Assembly (NCBI GenBank): GCA_963971225.1
Contig: OZ020268.1
Coordinates: 51,820,404-51,884,403 of the forward strand
Direction: 5' to 3'
DNA from: Melieria omissa
Taxonomy: Eukaryota; Arthropoda; Insecta; Diptera; Ulidiidae
DNA: 64,000 bases
Position 1 is the stretch's first letter. Every line of letters starts with the position of its first letter. Made by a program: the position numbers and the translations under genes. The notes below the pieces were generated by a model, which saw only the letters and a program-made list of their open reading frames with translations, searched no databases and was not told the origin of the DNA. Shown here in pieces: positions 8,848-20,121 of the stretch.

Positions 8848-11489
8848 TCAATGTTGATCCAAATGACCAAACTTTTTACGCAGCTTTTCGCGTCGTTCTT
8901 TTTTGACATGGCGCCACGGTTTGTCGACAGGTTCAGCGGCCACTACTGAACCGTCCTGTGCAACGCGTACATGCGGAAAATTACTACGACCCTTCACATA
9001 TGCCTTGCTGTCGGTTTTGTCGAAAAATTGGCTATCAATATCTTTGGACGCAGTGTTGGTGTTTATCTGTAAAAATAAATGCAAAATATTAGTTACAAAG
9101 TAATAAAATTACGTAAGGCTTTTACATTTTTCAATCATATTAATGAATGGGTAATATATTTAGATTGAACCAACATTTGGCATTCAACTTAACATACAAC
9201 TTATGTCCAATTAAAAGAGATCTAATACGTTCTTTTTAATAAATGACAAATACTTTCAGATTAAGCAAACATTCGGCATTCAACTTGACATACAACTATG
9301 CCTCAGAAAAATATATTTAATACTTTCTATGCATTTGGTTGTTCTTCCGCTCAGCGCATACATTCAACAATACATTTGTGCTTAACCATGTATATTTTCT
9401 CCATATAATCGAATTAAAGTTTTGTTGTTAACCTTCCATTAATTCATTTGCCTATCCTTCCATGTCTTTTTCTTCATTCTCCATTTCAAACTTACACGTA
9501 TAGCACGTTGTTGTTGCTTGGGCAGTTCCTGTTCTGCAATGTCTTTTCGGGTCTTTGCCGCAAATGTGTGAAATTCCTCTTGTGGCATCGTTGGCGGCGC
9601 AACGCAATATAACAATTTGCCATTCACATAATCCTTACAAACATAACGCGCTGAACGCGACTGATCCGGTTGGCCGTTGGCAGTCATGAAACCTCGATTA
9701 TCTGAAGAGTAAAAAAAATATTTTAAAATATTTACATTAAATTGAAAAGAATAAATAATACAAGCGGTATCAGTTCAACTTCGATCATGAAGACAAATTC
9801 TAGTAAAAAAATTGTATAAATCTTAAATAAAAAAATTGTGTTAAATTTTAATTAATTCTGCCAAAAACCTGACGGCCAAAAGTTCCAGATGTATAAATAA
9901 AACCTAATTCCCACTTCATCTCCATTCACTTACAGCCGTAGGCCAGCAACAGTTCCTCCGAATGCGGCGGCCTGCTGGCATCTTCACCCTCTATTGGTTT
10001 CGCTATGATGATGCCATACTTTTCCTCCAGCACGTGTCGTGGAATGCGCGTGCACAGCAGATTCACAGGTGGCACATGATCACGCATCTACAAGCAGACA
10101 AATCCTTCATCTGGCTCACATTTCTTTCACTCAAATTGTCTCACCTGATCAATGGGCAGTATGCCATTCAAAATCATATCGGCCTTGGTCAGCACAAAGC
10201 TGGGCATCACCAGACCCGGACAGTCGCACAGCAGCAAATCGCTGTCCAAAAACAGCGTCTGAAAGTGCTTCGTTTTGCCCGGCGTTGCCGAAACAGATAC
10301 CTTCTTTTCTGTCATCAGCGCATTGATGGTGCTGCTCTTGCCCACATTCGGATAGCCGACCAGGCCAATTGTGGTAACATTCGGTGTGACCGTAGGACCG
10401 CTGTAAACGCTTTTGAAGAACGCAATCAGCTGCAGACGCGTCAGTACATTCGAATCATTTTTTATTGCAGTTTTTGACGGCATGCCAGCCTTAGTTGGAT
10501 CGATTTTGCGTTCGATGCGCGTGAGCAGTTCCTCAACGGTGTCCAGCGATTTGTTTATATCATTGGCAGCCTGTTTTATGTCCTCCAGCGATATTTCCTC
10601 GTTTTGCGCTGCATCCGATGAAGAGGAGCCAGGGTCATCGTCTGAACTTTCGTTCATTTCTTCAGCTATTTGCTTCAGCTCCTCTGCTGCCAGTGTTGCC
10701 GAAAAGAAAGCCGTCCGTATGCCCTCCCCATCAAAGTACTCGGCCCAGTGTTGACGCTGCTGCTCAGTCAGCATATCGGACTTGTTAACCAAAATCATGT
10801 TCATCTTGTGCGCATCAACTTCTTTCACGTACTGCTCCAAATCAACGCTGCGAAACAGTAACGGATTACGCGCATCCACTATCTGCACCACCACATCGGA
10901 GCGCTCGGCCACACGCCACAATTGGCGCCAGAATTCCAAATTCTTCTCGTACGGCGTCATCAGTATGTCTTCGTCCTCCTGCAGCAGCGCCAACGAACGA
11001 CGCCACTCCAGAAAGCTGTCGCTCTCGGCACGCTGCAACTCCTCCGCTGTCATATCTGTGGTCCATTTGGGACGACGCGGTATTTTCAGCAAGGCGCGAT
11101 TATCTTTGTGTTTCTGTTCGATTTGTTGCTGTTGTGTTTTGGTCAACAGTCCAGCGCCCGACTTGGCATTGATGAACGTAATGTTGAGTTTCTCCGCTTG
11201 GAATTCGGTGCCGGCTAGCTCGGCGGTGCGCAGAAATTCCTGAAACGACGACTCCTCGGTAACCGAGGCCAAATTAAGACGCCCCCAGTCATAGCCGTCC
11301 TGCACCTCGGTGGTGTGTAGCTGTCGCCATGAAATTAAAACCAAACAATATTGTGAAATGCAACCAGCCGCGCACACACCTCGCCTTGTTTACCATTGTA
11401 TCATCTACGCGGCGCTTATTCGTGTGGCCAAAGCGATCTTTAATCAAAGCGCGACCAAGCCTGTTGGCACCTTTTCCCTTCTTACTCAT
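8848..11489 (-). CDS. Ns3: large-subunit GTPase 1 / nucleostemin-3 orthologue (60S export)
   Basis: Five exons, in transcript order 11394-11489, 10145-11320, 9934-10087, 9496-9701 and 8848-9066, with GT..AG borders and consistent phases, give 616 residues, close to the fly protein. The GTPase domain is circularly permuted as in the YlqF/YawG family: DARNP (181-185) and NKSD (G4, 211-214) come before GYPNVGKSS (P-loop G1, 354-362), TPGKT (G2, 378-382) and DCPG (G3, 398-401). The basic N-terminus includes LGRALIKDRFGHT, then DGYDWGRLNL and an acidic serine-rich insert (about 256-274). The C-terminus has GQPDQSRSARYVCKDYVNGKLLYC and a lysine/arginine-rich tail, as in LSG1. LSG1 acts in the cytoplasm and releases the export adaptor NMD3 from pre-60S subunits; Drosophila Ns3 has also been linked to insulin signalling in serotonergic neurons. 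The start ATG is followed by the conserved MSKKGKGANRLGR. Confidence 0.96.
9067..9495 (-). other. intron 4 of the Ns3-like gene
   Basis: 429-bp phase-0 intron, donor CGT|GTAAGT and acceptor TTTTTACAG on the minus strand. It contains an imperfect duplication of CATTCAACTTRACATACAACT near 9181-9200 and 9277-9296. Confidence 0.9.
9702..9933 (-). other. intron 3 of the Ns3-like gene
   Basis: 232-bp phase-1 intron splitting the Tyr codon of AYGYNRGFM; donor GTAAGTG, acceptor ACTCTTCAG. Confidence 0.9.
10088..10144 (-). other. intron 2 of the Ns3-like gene
   Basis: 57-bp phase-0 intron between ILPIDQ and MRDHVPP; donor GTGAGA, acceptor GCTTGTAG. Confidence 0.9.
11321..11393 (-). other. intron 1 of the Ns3-like gene
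   Basis: 73-bp phase-0 intron between DDTM and LHTTEVQDGYDWG; donor GTAAAC, acceptor GGCGACAG. Confidence 0.88.
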
Positions 11490-12441
11490 TTTGACAAAGT
11501 GGGCTTTCGAGTGTATTGCAACTGTTTGTCTTCTCTTATGGGAAAATAAGTACGTGTGGACACAAAATTGTTTGTTTCTAATGTAAAATTGGCAAATTAC
11601 GAAAATTAATTTCACACGTGCGCTCAATGCGCAGCAAATGTGGTTATTGTGCACTGCTGTTGCTTCTTCTTCTTCTTCAAAGCAAATTCTGCTACTTGAC
11701 ATCAGCTGTGGTGGCACAGGGTTGCCAGATACAAAAGACAGAGTAAAAAGAGGGAAAAGTAAATGTAAAATTTGCATTGCGTATGTGAATGATTACAAAA
11801 AAGGACTACACAGCACTGCTTGTAAAGTAAAAAATCGAACCGATCAAAGAGTATATTTTATTTTCGGTGAAATACATATGTATATAAAATCTATAAGGAA
11901 AGAGAGAAAGGGCACAGCAGGAGTTGGTAGCCTCGGTAAAAGTATTTTAATTGGTTTCTTTACTTTATATTTTGTAGAACAGCTAAATTCGGCTCAAACC
12001 ATGCCGAATGGAACCGCGCCCATTTCTATTGTATGTCATGATTTTTTTTAGCTTTTTCCAAATCCGTAAACAACAAGAACTAAAATTTCAACTATTTTAT
12101 GTTGAAAAAAGCAGTCAATGTGATCTCCAGTGTACTGAGAGAAGTGGAGCGGAGTGGAGAAAATCGCATAGGCAGCCACTTGACAGACCAGTTGAACAGA
12201 GATCACTTTTCTAAGCGGGCTACGACTTCTGTTGTACGCTACAAGCCTCTGACTCCTTGATAACTTGAAAGAATTTTGATCTTTTGTCTTTAAGGCCCCT
12301 TTTGTAGCTCAGTCTCTCCACGTAGACAGCATGATTTGCAATTATCTACAAACAAATTCATATAAAGCTCACATATTGGGTGGTGGTGTCATTTGGCTAC
12401 AAAAGAGTGAGAAAACCCCATTATCTTGGATAAGTTTGTTA
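11490..12441. other. 5' flank of the Ns3-like gene; no further gene recognised
   Basis: Promoter-side region of the minus-strand gene. CAGGGTTGCCAGATAC (about 11717-11732) resembles a hAT terminal repeat like the one at 52751, but no matching second end or 8-bp duplication was found. The 137-codon frame at 11638-12051 has no recognisable domain. Confidence 0.45.
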
Positions 12442-12631
12442 CAGCCGAACTTCCAAAACTCGAACTTCTATAACTCGAACTTCTATGGCACGAGCTTTCT
12501 ATTAGTCGAATTCGAAATCGAGTGGCAATAGCGTTTAGAGAGCAAATTCCATACAATTCTATAAGTCTAAGTCTCCAGAAGTCGAAGTGTTTCTTTGGAT
12601 AATGGTGATTCGAGTAATGGAAGTTCGGCTG
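12442..12631. mobile_element. pogo/Tigger-like MITE
   Basis: 190 bp with ends CAGCCGAACTTCC and GGAAGTTCGGCTG, perfect 13-bp inverted repeats. Next to the left end, CGAACTTCTATAACTCGAACTTCTA repeats a CTCGAACTTC motif; the right half has AAGTCGAAGTG and GATTCGAG. CAG-starting ends with repeated TCGAA are typical of pogo/Tigger elements. The left flank is TA as expected, but the right flank is AA, so the TA duplication is imperfect. It is non-coding. Confidence 0.75.
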
Positions 12632-14860
12632 AATTTTTTTTTTATTTTGCCGTATCATTGTCATCACGAGAAAGAAACTGCGAGCATAAAGTGACAGTTA
12701 ATTTTGTGAGAACTTACAAAATTTAACTGAAGAAATTGTACTGGAAAAGTTCCTAAACAGACCTATGTTTTTCATTGTGTTTTACTGTTTTCGTACCAAC
12801 TTGACCAAAAATGTGTATGCAAATATGGAAATTATTCGTATTTGTCAAAAAAAACATTTTTGGGGGAACCTTCTTAACTAAGACAACAATCTTTGCCAAA
12901 TCGGAAATAACACATTCGAATATTTTTAAGCTTGAGTCGAATTGAATTCTATTTAACGCTACAATGCCAATGAAACTTTCCTTAAATGCCCACATGGCGT
13001 CAATTTTACTCCCATAATATTTGCTGTTTTTGTTTTATTTATTTTTCAATACCAAAAACTAAAAAAAACATAAAATTACAAAAAAAAGATATTAATTTTA
13101 ATTGATCCAGCATCAAGAAAACATCTAATTCGCCGAGCATTCTAGTGTTAATGATATTCCGATTGGACTCAGCTCCAAATGTGCAAATTTCAATACATCT
13201 TTGCCTCTATTGAATGTAAAAGAAATGTGCAACACGAAAGAGTTGAGAGGAGTGCATGACAGCAGTCATTTTGATCCGAAATTAATGTGATTTAAAAGGA
13301 TAATTAATCGCCTGCACATTGTGCCACCGCCCGCTGATTGAACATAACGTATTAAACTTTTTTGTGGCGCCTGCGTTGCTTTGTCGGTGTGCAAGTTGAA
13401 AGGCAAACACAATGAAATAAAGGCGACATTTTTTAATACAAACTCACACATGCGCACACACGCTCATCATAATACAAAAGGAAATTCATAGTTTTCCAAC
13501 GTTGGCCAACATTGCTGCGTATGTATGCACAAACTCAGCAACAATAACAACAACAAGAACCAAATTAAGGACAGCAAGGACATCAACGAGTACAATAGGC
13601 AAATAGGCAACGCAACCCTTTGGCGAGTAATGCGCAGCCGGGAATCACGACAACAACGGCCATACCAACAAATAACAATCGTTCACCCTCTGACGCCCAC
13701 TTCCGCCAACACACACACTCATACACATGTAAGACCCCATTGTGGCAATCAGACGTTGGTCCAACTTCATGTCAGAATCTGTAAAATAGTTGATTATAGT
13801 GAAATTTTGTACAAGCGTTGGCTTGCAGCAACAACAGCGCCACCGCCCCCTTCCAATGTTGCTCCCCAGCCACTTATTGCTGCCGCTGTGCGGTTCGTTA
13901 GCGCCGTTGCCCGTTTCCCAAAACGTATGTGCTCCGCACTATAAAATCGTCACCCCTTTTTTGCAGCGCACAGCCAGTCACCAGTCGGGACGTTCGTGCG
14001 CCACCAATCGCCGCCCAACCAATCAAGCACACAAATATGTCTGTGCAGTTGCCACTGTACTCGAACTGTACTCTTATTGTTCTTGCAACTATTGTGGGCA
14101 GCACCCTGTATAGAGATGGCCCGAAGTCATGCGCGCATTGCGGCGTGAATGCCACCTCTGTTGGTGCGCCTGTACCCGTAATTTCGTCATAATCATATGG
14201 GAGAATGACGGCTAGGGGCGAGGAAGATGGGACAACGAGGACATTAAATTTCGACACATTCTGAATCTGATACAATTTTATGAATGTGCATATTTTATAA
14301 AACACGCATGGCTGGACGCTGCTGGCCACTGGCATCTGATGCGAAAGCGGTGCAATTGAATGCAACTGGCACTGACTGGGTGACTTTAGAATGGTCGATT
14401 TTCCATTACAAGGTGAATTCGATAATTGCCAAAGCAAACAGTCCACCATGAAAGTCCATTAGTCCATAGTATATGTTTTTGTTTAGCCTTCAAGGCAGTA
14501 ATAAAGTCAAAGCGAACCAAAAAAAGGGTAAGAAAAAGTGTCTGACTGAGAGAGTCTAAAGATAAAATCACAAAGATGAAAGATACAATGTAACTGATAA
14601 AATCATCCTCTGTGGCGTTCAACTGTCATATAGGCACTGATTCGATTGTCCAGAAACTAAAAATTGCACAAAAAACGTTTGCAAATACTTAATTAAGGTT
14701 GAATACAAAAACAAAGCTCGATGTATGGGTGCCCTCATGGATCGAATTTCCATAATGAATCGCAATCAAATCAATAAATTTCTGAAGCAATTGACAACTG
14801 ATGGTGATGATCACTTACGACAACGTCAAGTAAAAACGGTTCTGTTCGAGTTTAAGTCAG
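12632..14860. other. no gene recognised
   Basis: Mixed AT-rich DNA. At 13141-13151 TTCTAGTGTTAA matches the right terminus plus TTAA of the MITE at 4217-4441, but no left end was found. 13640-14200 is less AT-rich, with CA-rich and proline-codon-like stretches; frames there (13525-13944 + and 13898-14449 -) show no domain, start context or splice structure I can support. Confidence 0.45.
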
Positions 14861-15735
14861 CATTGTCGGTCAGTAAGTTTTTTCTGTGTGTTTGATAGGC
14901 TTCACAGGGAATCATCAAGTATGAGTTGGCTCTTAGGTAGGTAGGTAGGTGTGGCTGCTCCAGGAGGAGCACACTTAGGCCAGGCGGCCCATTGTGATAC
15001 CACATGAGATCGAGCATCATATCGCTCACTCGTTAAACCAATTGGAGCTATTAACGACGCTTAGTAGACGGCGTATGGTCTTATCAGCTAGATCTTCTAG
15101 ACTTCCGAAGAAGAAGTTGCCTAAGTGGGTTTGCCTTCTTCTAGATAAAGCAGGACAGTGACATAGGAAGTGAGGAATATTTTCTTCCTCCTCCTCGTCC
15201 AAACAGCTGCGACAAAAGTCGTTTGAAAACAGCCCCATCCTTTTTGCGTGGGTACCGATTAGGCAGTGACCCGTAAGGACACCGATCATGGTTCTGATCT
15301 GGGCTCTGTTTAGTGTTGAGTTGGCTCTTAACTCTTAATTCAAACCTGTATTGTCAACAATTGTATCATCTAAACGAAGCAAGTGAAGCCTATGTCAGCT
15401 CTGACCAGTAGAAGAGTTCCCAGTGAGCTGAAACGGTGGCCAAGCCAGGATTGTCGGTCAGTAAGATGTTGCTGTGTGTTTGATGGGAATGACAGAGAAT
15501 TATCTACTATTAGCTGCTCTTCCAAAACGAAACTTTTCATACGAACCTGTACTGTCAACAATTAGATCGTCTAAGCGAAGTAAGCAAAGCGGCCATATTT
15601 GACCAATATTCGTGGTGAGCTGAAATGGTAGCCAAGCAAGGATTGGCGGTCAAAAAGTTGGCGGGAAATCAGCTATCGTAAGCTGCCTCACCAAGGCTCC
15701 AAACTCTTAATTCAAATTTGTACTGAGAAAAAGTT
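14861..15735. repeat. three tandem units of about 193 bp, interrupted by a LINE
   Basis: The anchor TTGTCGGTCAGTAAG occurs at 14863 and 15451, and the variant TTGGCGGTCAAAAAG at 15643. The 15451-15643 spacing is 192 bp. The 14863-15451 spacing is 588 bp, which becomes 193 bp once the LINE fragment and one 14-bp target duplication are removed. Shared blocks include GAGCTGAAAYGGTRGCCAAGC and CTTAATTCAAAYCTGTA. Non-coding. Confidence 0.8.
14936..15316 (-). mobile_element. 5'-truncated LINE 3' end with 14-bp target duplication
   Basis: 381 bp bounded by perfect direct repeats TGAGTTGGCTCTTA (14922-14935 and 15317-15330). On the minus strand it encodes the last part of a non-LTR retrotransposon ORF2: a TGH..G.H...MG segment, a zinc-knuckle-like C-x2-C...H-x3-C-H-C (CRSC..HFLCHCPAL) and a stop at 15026. 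This is the region after RNase H seen in I/LOA/R1-type elements. The 90-bp 3' UTR contains TGTGGTATCACAATGGGCC and a CTACCTACCTACC tail. The exact duplication marks a young insertion. Confidence 0.88.
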
Positions 15736-16619
15736 GAAGCATCGGAAGGAAACACTTCAGGAAAACTTCATTCAAGACAACAAGGAGGCATTCGCTGCTG
15801 ATAGATGGGAGGGAAAGTTCAGACCTGGCAAATCCAAAAAGCACAGTGACAGATGCCGTAAACGTAGTGTAACCAAAATTCCCGTAGTGAATTTTCGAAT
15901 TTGAACAAATCCAATAAAATGGTTTTGTTAACCATTATTACAAAAAAAATCGTAATAGATTTGGTCTCAGCGCAGTGGAAAAGCAGATTTTAAAATTTTG
16001 TAACAGATTCATTACGATCGCAGCAAACTCCGAACCCTGGTTGAAGATGTTGTTGCAGAGGTTGGTGTCTTTGATGATGAAAACTGAAAACAATATTTCG
16101 GTTTAAATAAAACACTCACACTTAATTTTATATGTATTTAATATATTAAAACTTTATGTTGATGGGCCAATTATTTATTTATAATTTATATTTATTCGGT
16201 GATTTGTTATGTTCTAGTCTTTCAATTAAAAAATAAGAACAAACAACACAAAAGAGACCAAAACAGTTAGAACGAATAATGCACATTGCAGTAGCGACAC
16301 TGTTTGTTCCTTTTCACTGTAGATTACTGTAGCGAAAGCACATTTAAAGCACATTATTTTATTGAAGTCAATATTTTTCACCACAACGCGAAGTGACGTT
16401 CGGATGCGCGTTGGTCATGCTTCGTTTTGGAAACAATAAACCAAAATGTCCTTCAGGTAGTGAGAACCGTTGATATGCGTTTCGGTTTCATGTTCAGTTC
16501 GTGAAAATTGAATATTATTATCTTTGGTGTGCCAATAAATTTGGGGTGATGGATGTTTCAAGTCAAACACATTAAGGAGCAAATTTTTACTGATTTGATG
16601 GGCATTCAGCTATAATGTA
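15736..16619. other. no gene recognised
   Basis: AT-rich sequence between the 193-bp repeats and the R1-type LINE. There are no open frames of note and no clear element ends. Confidence 0.5.
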
Positions 16620-17895
16620 TACGGATGTTTCTTCATCTTCCATGCAAAATCTGCATAATTCGCTATCTATGATTCCCGGACGGCAGCCAGTATACTGGTG
16701 GAACGGAAACATTGCCGATTTAGGCAAGAAGTGTGTAAGCGCGAGACGTAGGTTTCAGCACGCAAGAGAAGATTGCAGGAGGCGTGCGCTCGGCGTACTA
16801 TAGAAGAACGCAAAAAAGCCCTCAAGAATGCAATAAGGGAGAGCAAGAGGAGGTCTTTTGTCGATCTATGTGATTCGGTGGACCAAAATCCGTGGGGCAA
16901 GGCGTACCAGGTGGTAACGAAGAAGCTCACGGTCTTCAGCTCACCAGCGCCAACCTCAGCGCCGTTTCTCGAGCGTGTCGTAAAGGCCTCATTCCCGCCG
17001 CAAAATGGTCTATCGCCGGAGGACAGCTGGCGGTCGCTAAGCACACCTGAAGATATGCAGCTGGCGGACATTGACGAGCTTCTCGACGCCTGCAACAACG
17101 CCATTCCAAACGTAGCCTTGAAGGCAGCAATTACGATTCAGTCCGAAATGTTCATGGACATGTACAACTCGAGTCTTACCAAGAGAGCATTTCTTGCCTG
17201 CTGGAAGAAGCAAAAGCTAGTGCTACTGCCAAAGGGCAAAAAAGACCCGGAGGATCCATCAGCGTATCGGCCAATATGTTTACTCGACAATGCAGGCAAA
17301 CTTTTGGAGCGCCTGAAAGCTGCCATCGAAAAAGTTTGTCCGAGCGGCAATTCGGCTTGAGGAAGTCAAGGTCCACAATTAACGCAATTAGCGTAGTGGT
17401 CAATGCCGCGCAAAAAGCCATACGGGCAAGCGCTGAAGGCATGGCAAGGCAAGGAGTACTGCTGTGTGGTGACACTAGACGTGAAAAACGTTAGCCTGCA
17501 ACAGCGCAGTAGAGTCAGTGCAGGAATGGCTAACATCGGTCGGCCTGCAGCTTGCCCAGCAAAAAACTGAGGCGCTGCTAATTTCCAGCAGAAAGATAGT
17601 GGAGACAGCGCACTTCAAGGTTGGCGACCACACCATCCACTCGCAGCCAGCCATAAGATACCTTGGAGTCATGCTGGACACGAGGCTAAGCTTCAAGCAT
17701 CACTAGGCGCACGCAAGCAGCAAGGCAGCGAAAGTAGTAGCTGCCTTATCGCGCATTATGCCGAACGTTGGCGGCCCAAAGCAGCCAAGACGCAAGCTGC
17801 TAATGAAGGTGGCTGCGTTAACGATGCTGTACGCTACGCAACTGTGGGCTCCGGCGATGAGGGTCAAGTCGCACCGGAGCCACATAGAAACGGCG
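16620..17895 (+). pseudogene. R1-clade LINE ORF2, frameshifted and internally deleted (5' part)
   Basis: Fragments of a non-LTR ORF2 lie in changing frames. A linker has GRQPVYWWN (about 16675-16705). A pre-RT segment follows (KAIRESKRR-like, then DLCDSVDQNPWGKAYQVV at about 16864-16917). RT block 1-2 reads KLVLLPKGKKDPEDPSAYRPICLLDNAGKLLER (17211-17310). After a frameshift come ERQFGLRKSRSTINAI (17335-17385) and LDVKN with a catalytic aspartate (about 17476-17490). The reading then jumps to WLTSVGLQLAQQKTEALLISSRK and IRYLGVMLDTRL (17530-17690), so the block holding the (F/Y)xDD catalytic pair is deleted. The style matches R1/TRAS-clade elements. A Transib insertion splits it at 17895; the continuation is at 20127. 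Confidence 0.88.
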
Positions 17896-18893
17896 CACAG
17901 TGGCTGATTCTGCCGGCGTAGGTTGCAAAAGTCGATTTTGTCATGTTCGATTTGGGGGAAACTGTTATACTTGTCCGATAGATAAATGCTTGGACCTAAG
18001 AAATCCGAAAACCTTAACAAAATTGGACAAATAGGTTTGCTTGTAGAGCCCGTCAAAGTTGAGCAATTTTTAGAGTGTGAAATAATATTAGCATTTGCAC
18101 TTTTTCGGCAAAGCTGAAGTTTTAAAATACGGAAAGGAGCAAATTAATTGAAACTTTTTGCACCGGCATCGTAAAAGAAGGCATTTGTAGTAAATAATTA
18201 AATATAGAAAAAAAAAGTTGGTTGTTGTTGTTGTCTTTTCATAGCCACTCACTTGAAGCACTGTTTTTATCACACTTTTTGAACTTTCGATAGAGTTTAA
18301 AAAAAAAGGCCATAAGTGCCACGGTTCCGTCTTTGGGAAAATTGTTCACTAGTCTTCTGTGAGTACTGCCCTGAAGAGATCGGGTGCCCGATTTTGCCCG
18401 ACTGGATTTTACAGCGATTTTTCTGTGGCCACCTCGCGCAATTTTGTGCTTTCGGGTGCGTGCGTTCGAACAAGTTCGTCAAGATTTTGATAGTGAATCA
18501 ATTACACGCGATTATAATCGTTGCCAGGGCATGCAAATTTGGATTTTGGCTTCATTTAAGATGTGATACAAGCTTGCAACTCCATATTGAGTCGACTTTT
18601 TTTTTGGCGTATATTGCTGTAAGCTCGAAGTAAAGAGTACTTTTGCTGGATACGCAGTTCGCACGTACGAAAAACAAGTTGGCTTTCATTTCCGGCAATC
18701 AGCTATCATGTATCCTTTGATGCAATGCTTTTGTTTTTAACAAAATACTTACACTGTGCCTGGCATACATTTTTTTTTTTAATTTGAGCAAAACTCAGTC
18801 AGTCGCCATTAGTCTTAGAGTTGAACAGCGCCAATGAAACAATTAGTTATTGAAAAACAAAAAGTAGACTTATATCTATGTGCATTGCCTAAA

Positions 18894-18962
18894 GGTTAGG
18901 TTAGGCTGGCTGACCCACGGGGGGGTCTCACATAGACCATGTTGGTCCATAGTGATACCAGA
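18894..18962 (-). mobile_element. 69-bp retroposed LINE tail with 13-bp target duplication
   Basis: On the minus strand it reads CTGGTATCACTATGGACC, a short hairpin-like segment, then CAGCCAGCCTAACCTAACC: the 3' tail of the LINE/SINE family seen at 14936, 33078 and 45173. Perfect direct repeats TGCATTGCCTAAA flank it (18881-18893, 18963-18975). It is an extremely 5'-truncated insertion, nested in the Transib element. Confidence 0.85.
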
Positions 18963-19364
18963 TGCATTGCCTAAAACCCACTTATATGTCTGGGCTGTTC
19001 AAAAATCTCACAACGGGTAAAAACCTAAGAACTGCAGGTACCTGCTATTACTAAAAGCTTAGTGCCTGCTATTTGAATGTAAGTAAAGTTAGTTTCGAAG
19101 TTAATTTAAACTAAACTTCACTTCAACTCCGCCACTGCAACTAAACCGAAGAAGAAGCACAATAATGTTTTTAAAAAAATCGAAGCTCTTTGAAATATTT
19201 ACTATTTCGAAGACAAAGGAGCAGTTCGTTCTGGTTACGTCGAATTGGTTTCGTCGAAGGAAGTTTGCCTGCAGCCAACACATCTACGACTAAAGAGAAG
19301 ATATCCAGGACTTATCTATCAAGTTAAAATGAATTGCGGCAAATCGTACCAAATTCAATTTTGT

Positions 19365-19568
19365 CCAGAGTAATGAGGAGTGGTTAGAAAATATAATATA
19401 CTTCGATGCAAGAGATGCATATAGCATAAGCGATGACCAACCATCGACATTAAAGGCGGCAAAAGGAAGGCCGAAAGAGTCAACTCAAGACTGTGTGTCA
19501 TTCACTAAAAAAAGGAAGCTTATGGAGGCAACGGGAAAAATAACTGCCACCCTTTTTCAGAAGCTTTG
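19365..19568 (+). pseudogene. coding remnant inside the Transib element
   Basis: An open stretch of about 68 codons ends in TGA at 19566-19568. It contains NEEWLENIIYFDARDAYSI, then KAAKGRPKES and FTKKRKLMEA. A GRPK..F..(T/S)K+RK pattern occurs in N-terminal regions of several insect transposases and chromatin-related proteins. I cannot assign it to Transib with confidence. It has no start codon of its own, and upstream stops show decay. Confidence 0.3.
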
Positions 19569-20121
19569 ATCATAAAATAAAATAAGAATCAGGGGAAAAT
19601 TAAAGGCGTTATAGTGAAAGCAGTTTTACCAGCAAGCCCGGGTCACGTTAAAAGAATAAAAAACAGTATTCCCACCCCACCCAATGTGCTACCGATCAAA
19701 TATAGTCCTAATGAAGCTTTAGCATTGTTTTTAAACTTAGGATTGTCCAAAGAAAAATTGACTTTTTGTACATTTTTCGAATTCTGGTTCTCATTTTGAA
19801 AGCAAAATTTGTGAATTTTTATCTTTAAATTTGACTCTTTCAGCTTATTTCTTACATTTCTTATTACTTTTCATCTTTTTTAATGCATTTTCATTAATTT
19901 TGCAACTAAAACTTATCATTGTTGCTCGCATTATTCTTATTTACAGTAAGCCGAACTTTGACAAAGTATTACGTAGCACCCTGTACCTCGATTGAGTTTA
20001 TTTTTGAGAATACAATAGCCTGATAAATTTCTAATCAACAGCAAAAAAAAATTTCCAATTATCTCTATTCGTTCAGGAGTTATTAATTTTGCAACCTGAA
20101 ATGACAAATTGAGCCACTGTG

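Larger units (their letters stand above)
17896..20121. mobile_element. Transib-type DNA transposon inserted in the LINE
   Basis: 2226 bp. The left end is CACAGTGGCT and the right end is its exact complement AGCCACTGTG. An 11-bp block AGGTTGCAAAA lies at the same distance (27 bp) inside both ends. CGGCG is duplicated on both sides (17891-17895, 20122-20126). CAC(A/T)(A/G)TG termini with 5-bp GC-rich CGNCG-type duplications define Transib, the superfamily related to the RAG1 recombinase. Removing the insertion and one CGGCG rejoins the LINE reading frame. No intact transposase is present; one 70-codon remnant is listed separately. It is a decayed or non-autonomous copy. Confidence 0.88.

Noticed and set aside
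9962..11586. Plus-strand frames of 60-171 codons across the Ns3-like gene
   Set aside because: They lie opposite confirmed exons and run through splice sites of the real gene.
11717..11732. CAGGGTTGCCAGATAC as a hAT terminus
   Set aside because: No inverted partner end or 8-bp duplication could be found within a reasonable distance.
13525..14449. Possible gene in a less AT-rich stretch
   Set aside because: Overlapping frames on both strands compete, codon use is not gene-like, and no recognisable protein segment or consistent exon borders were found.
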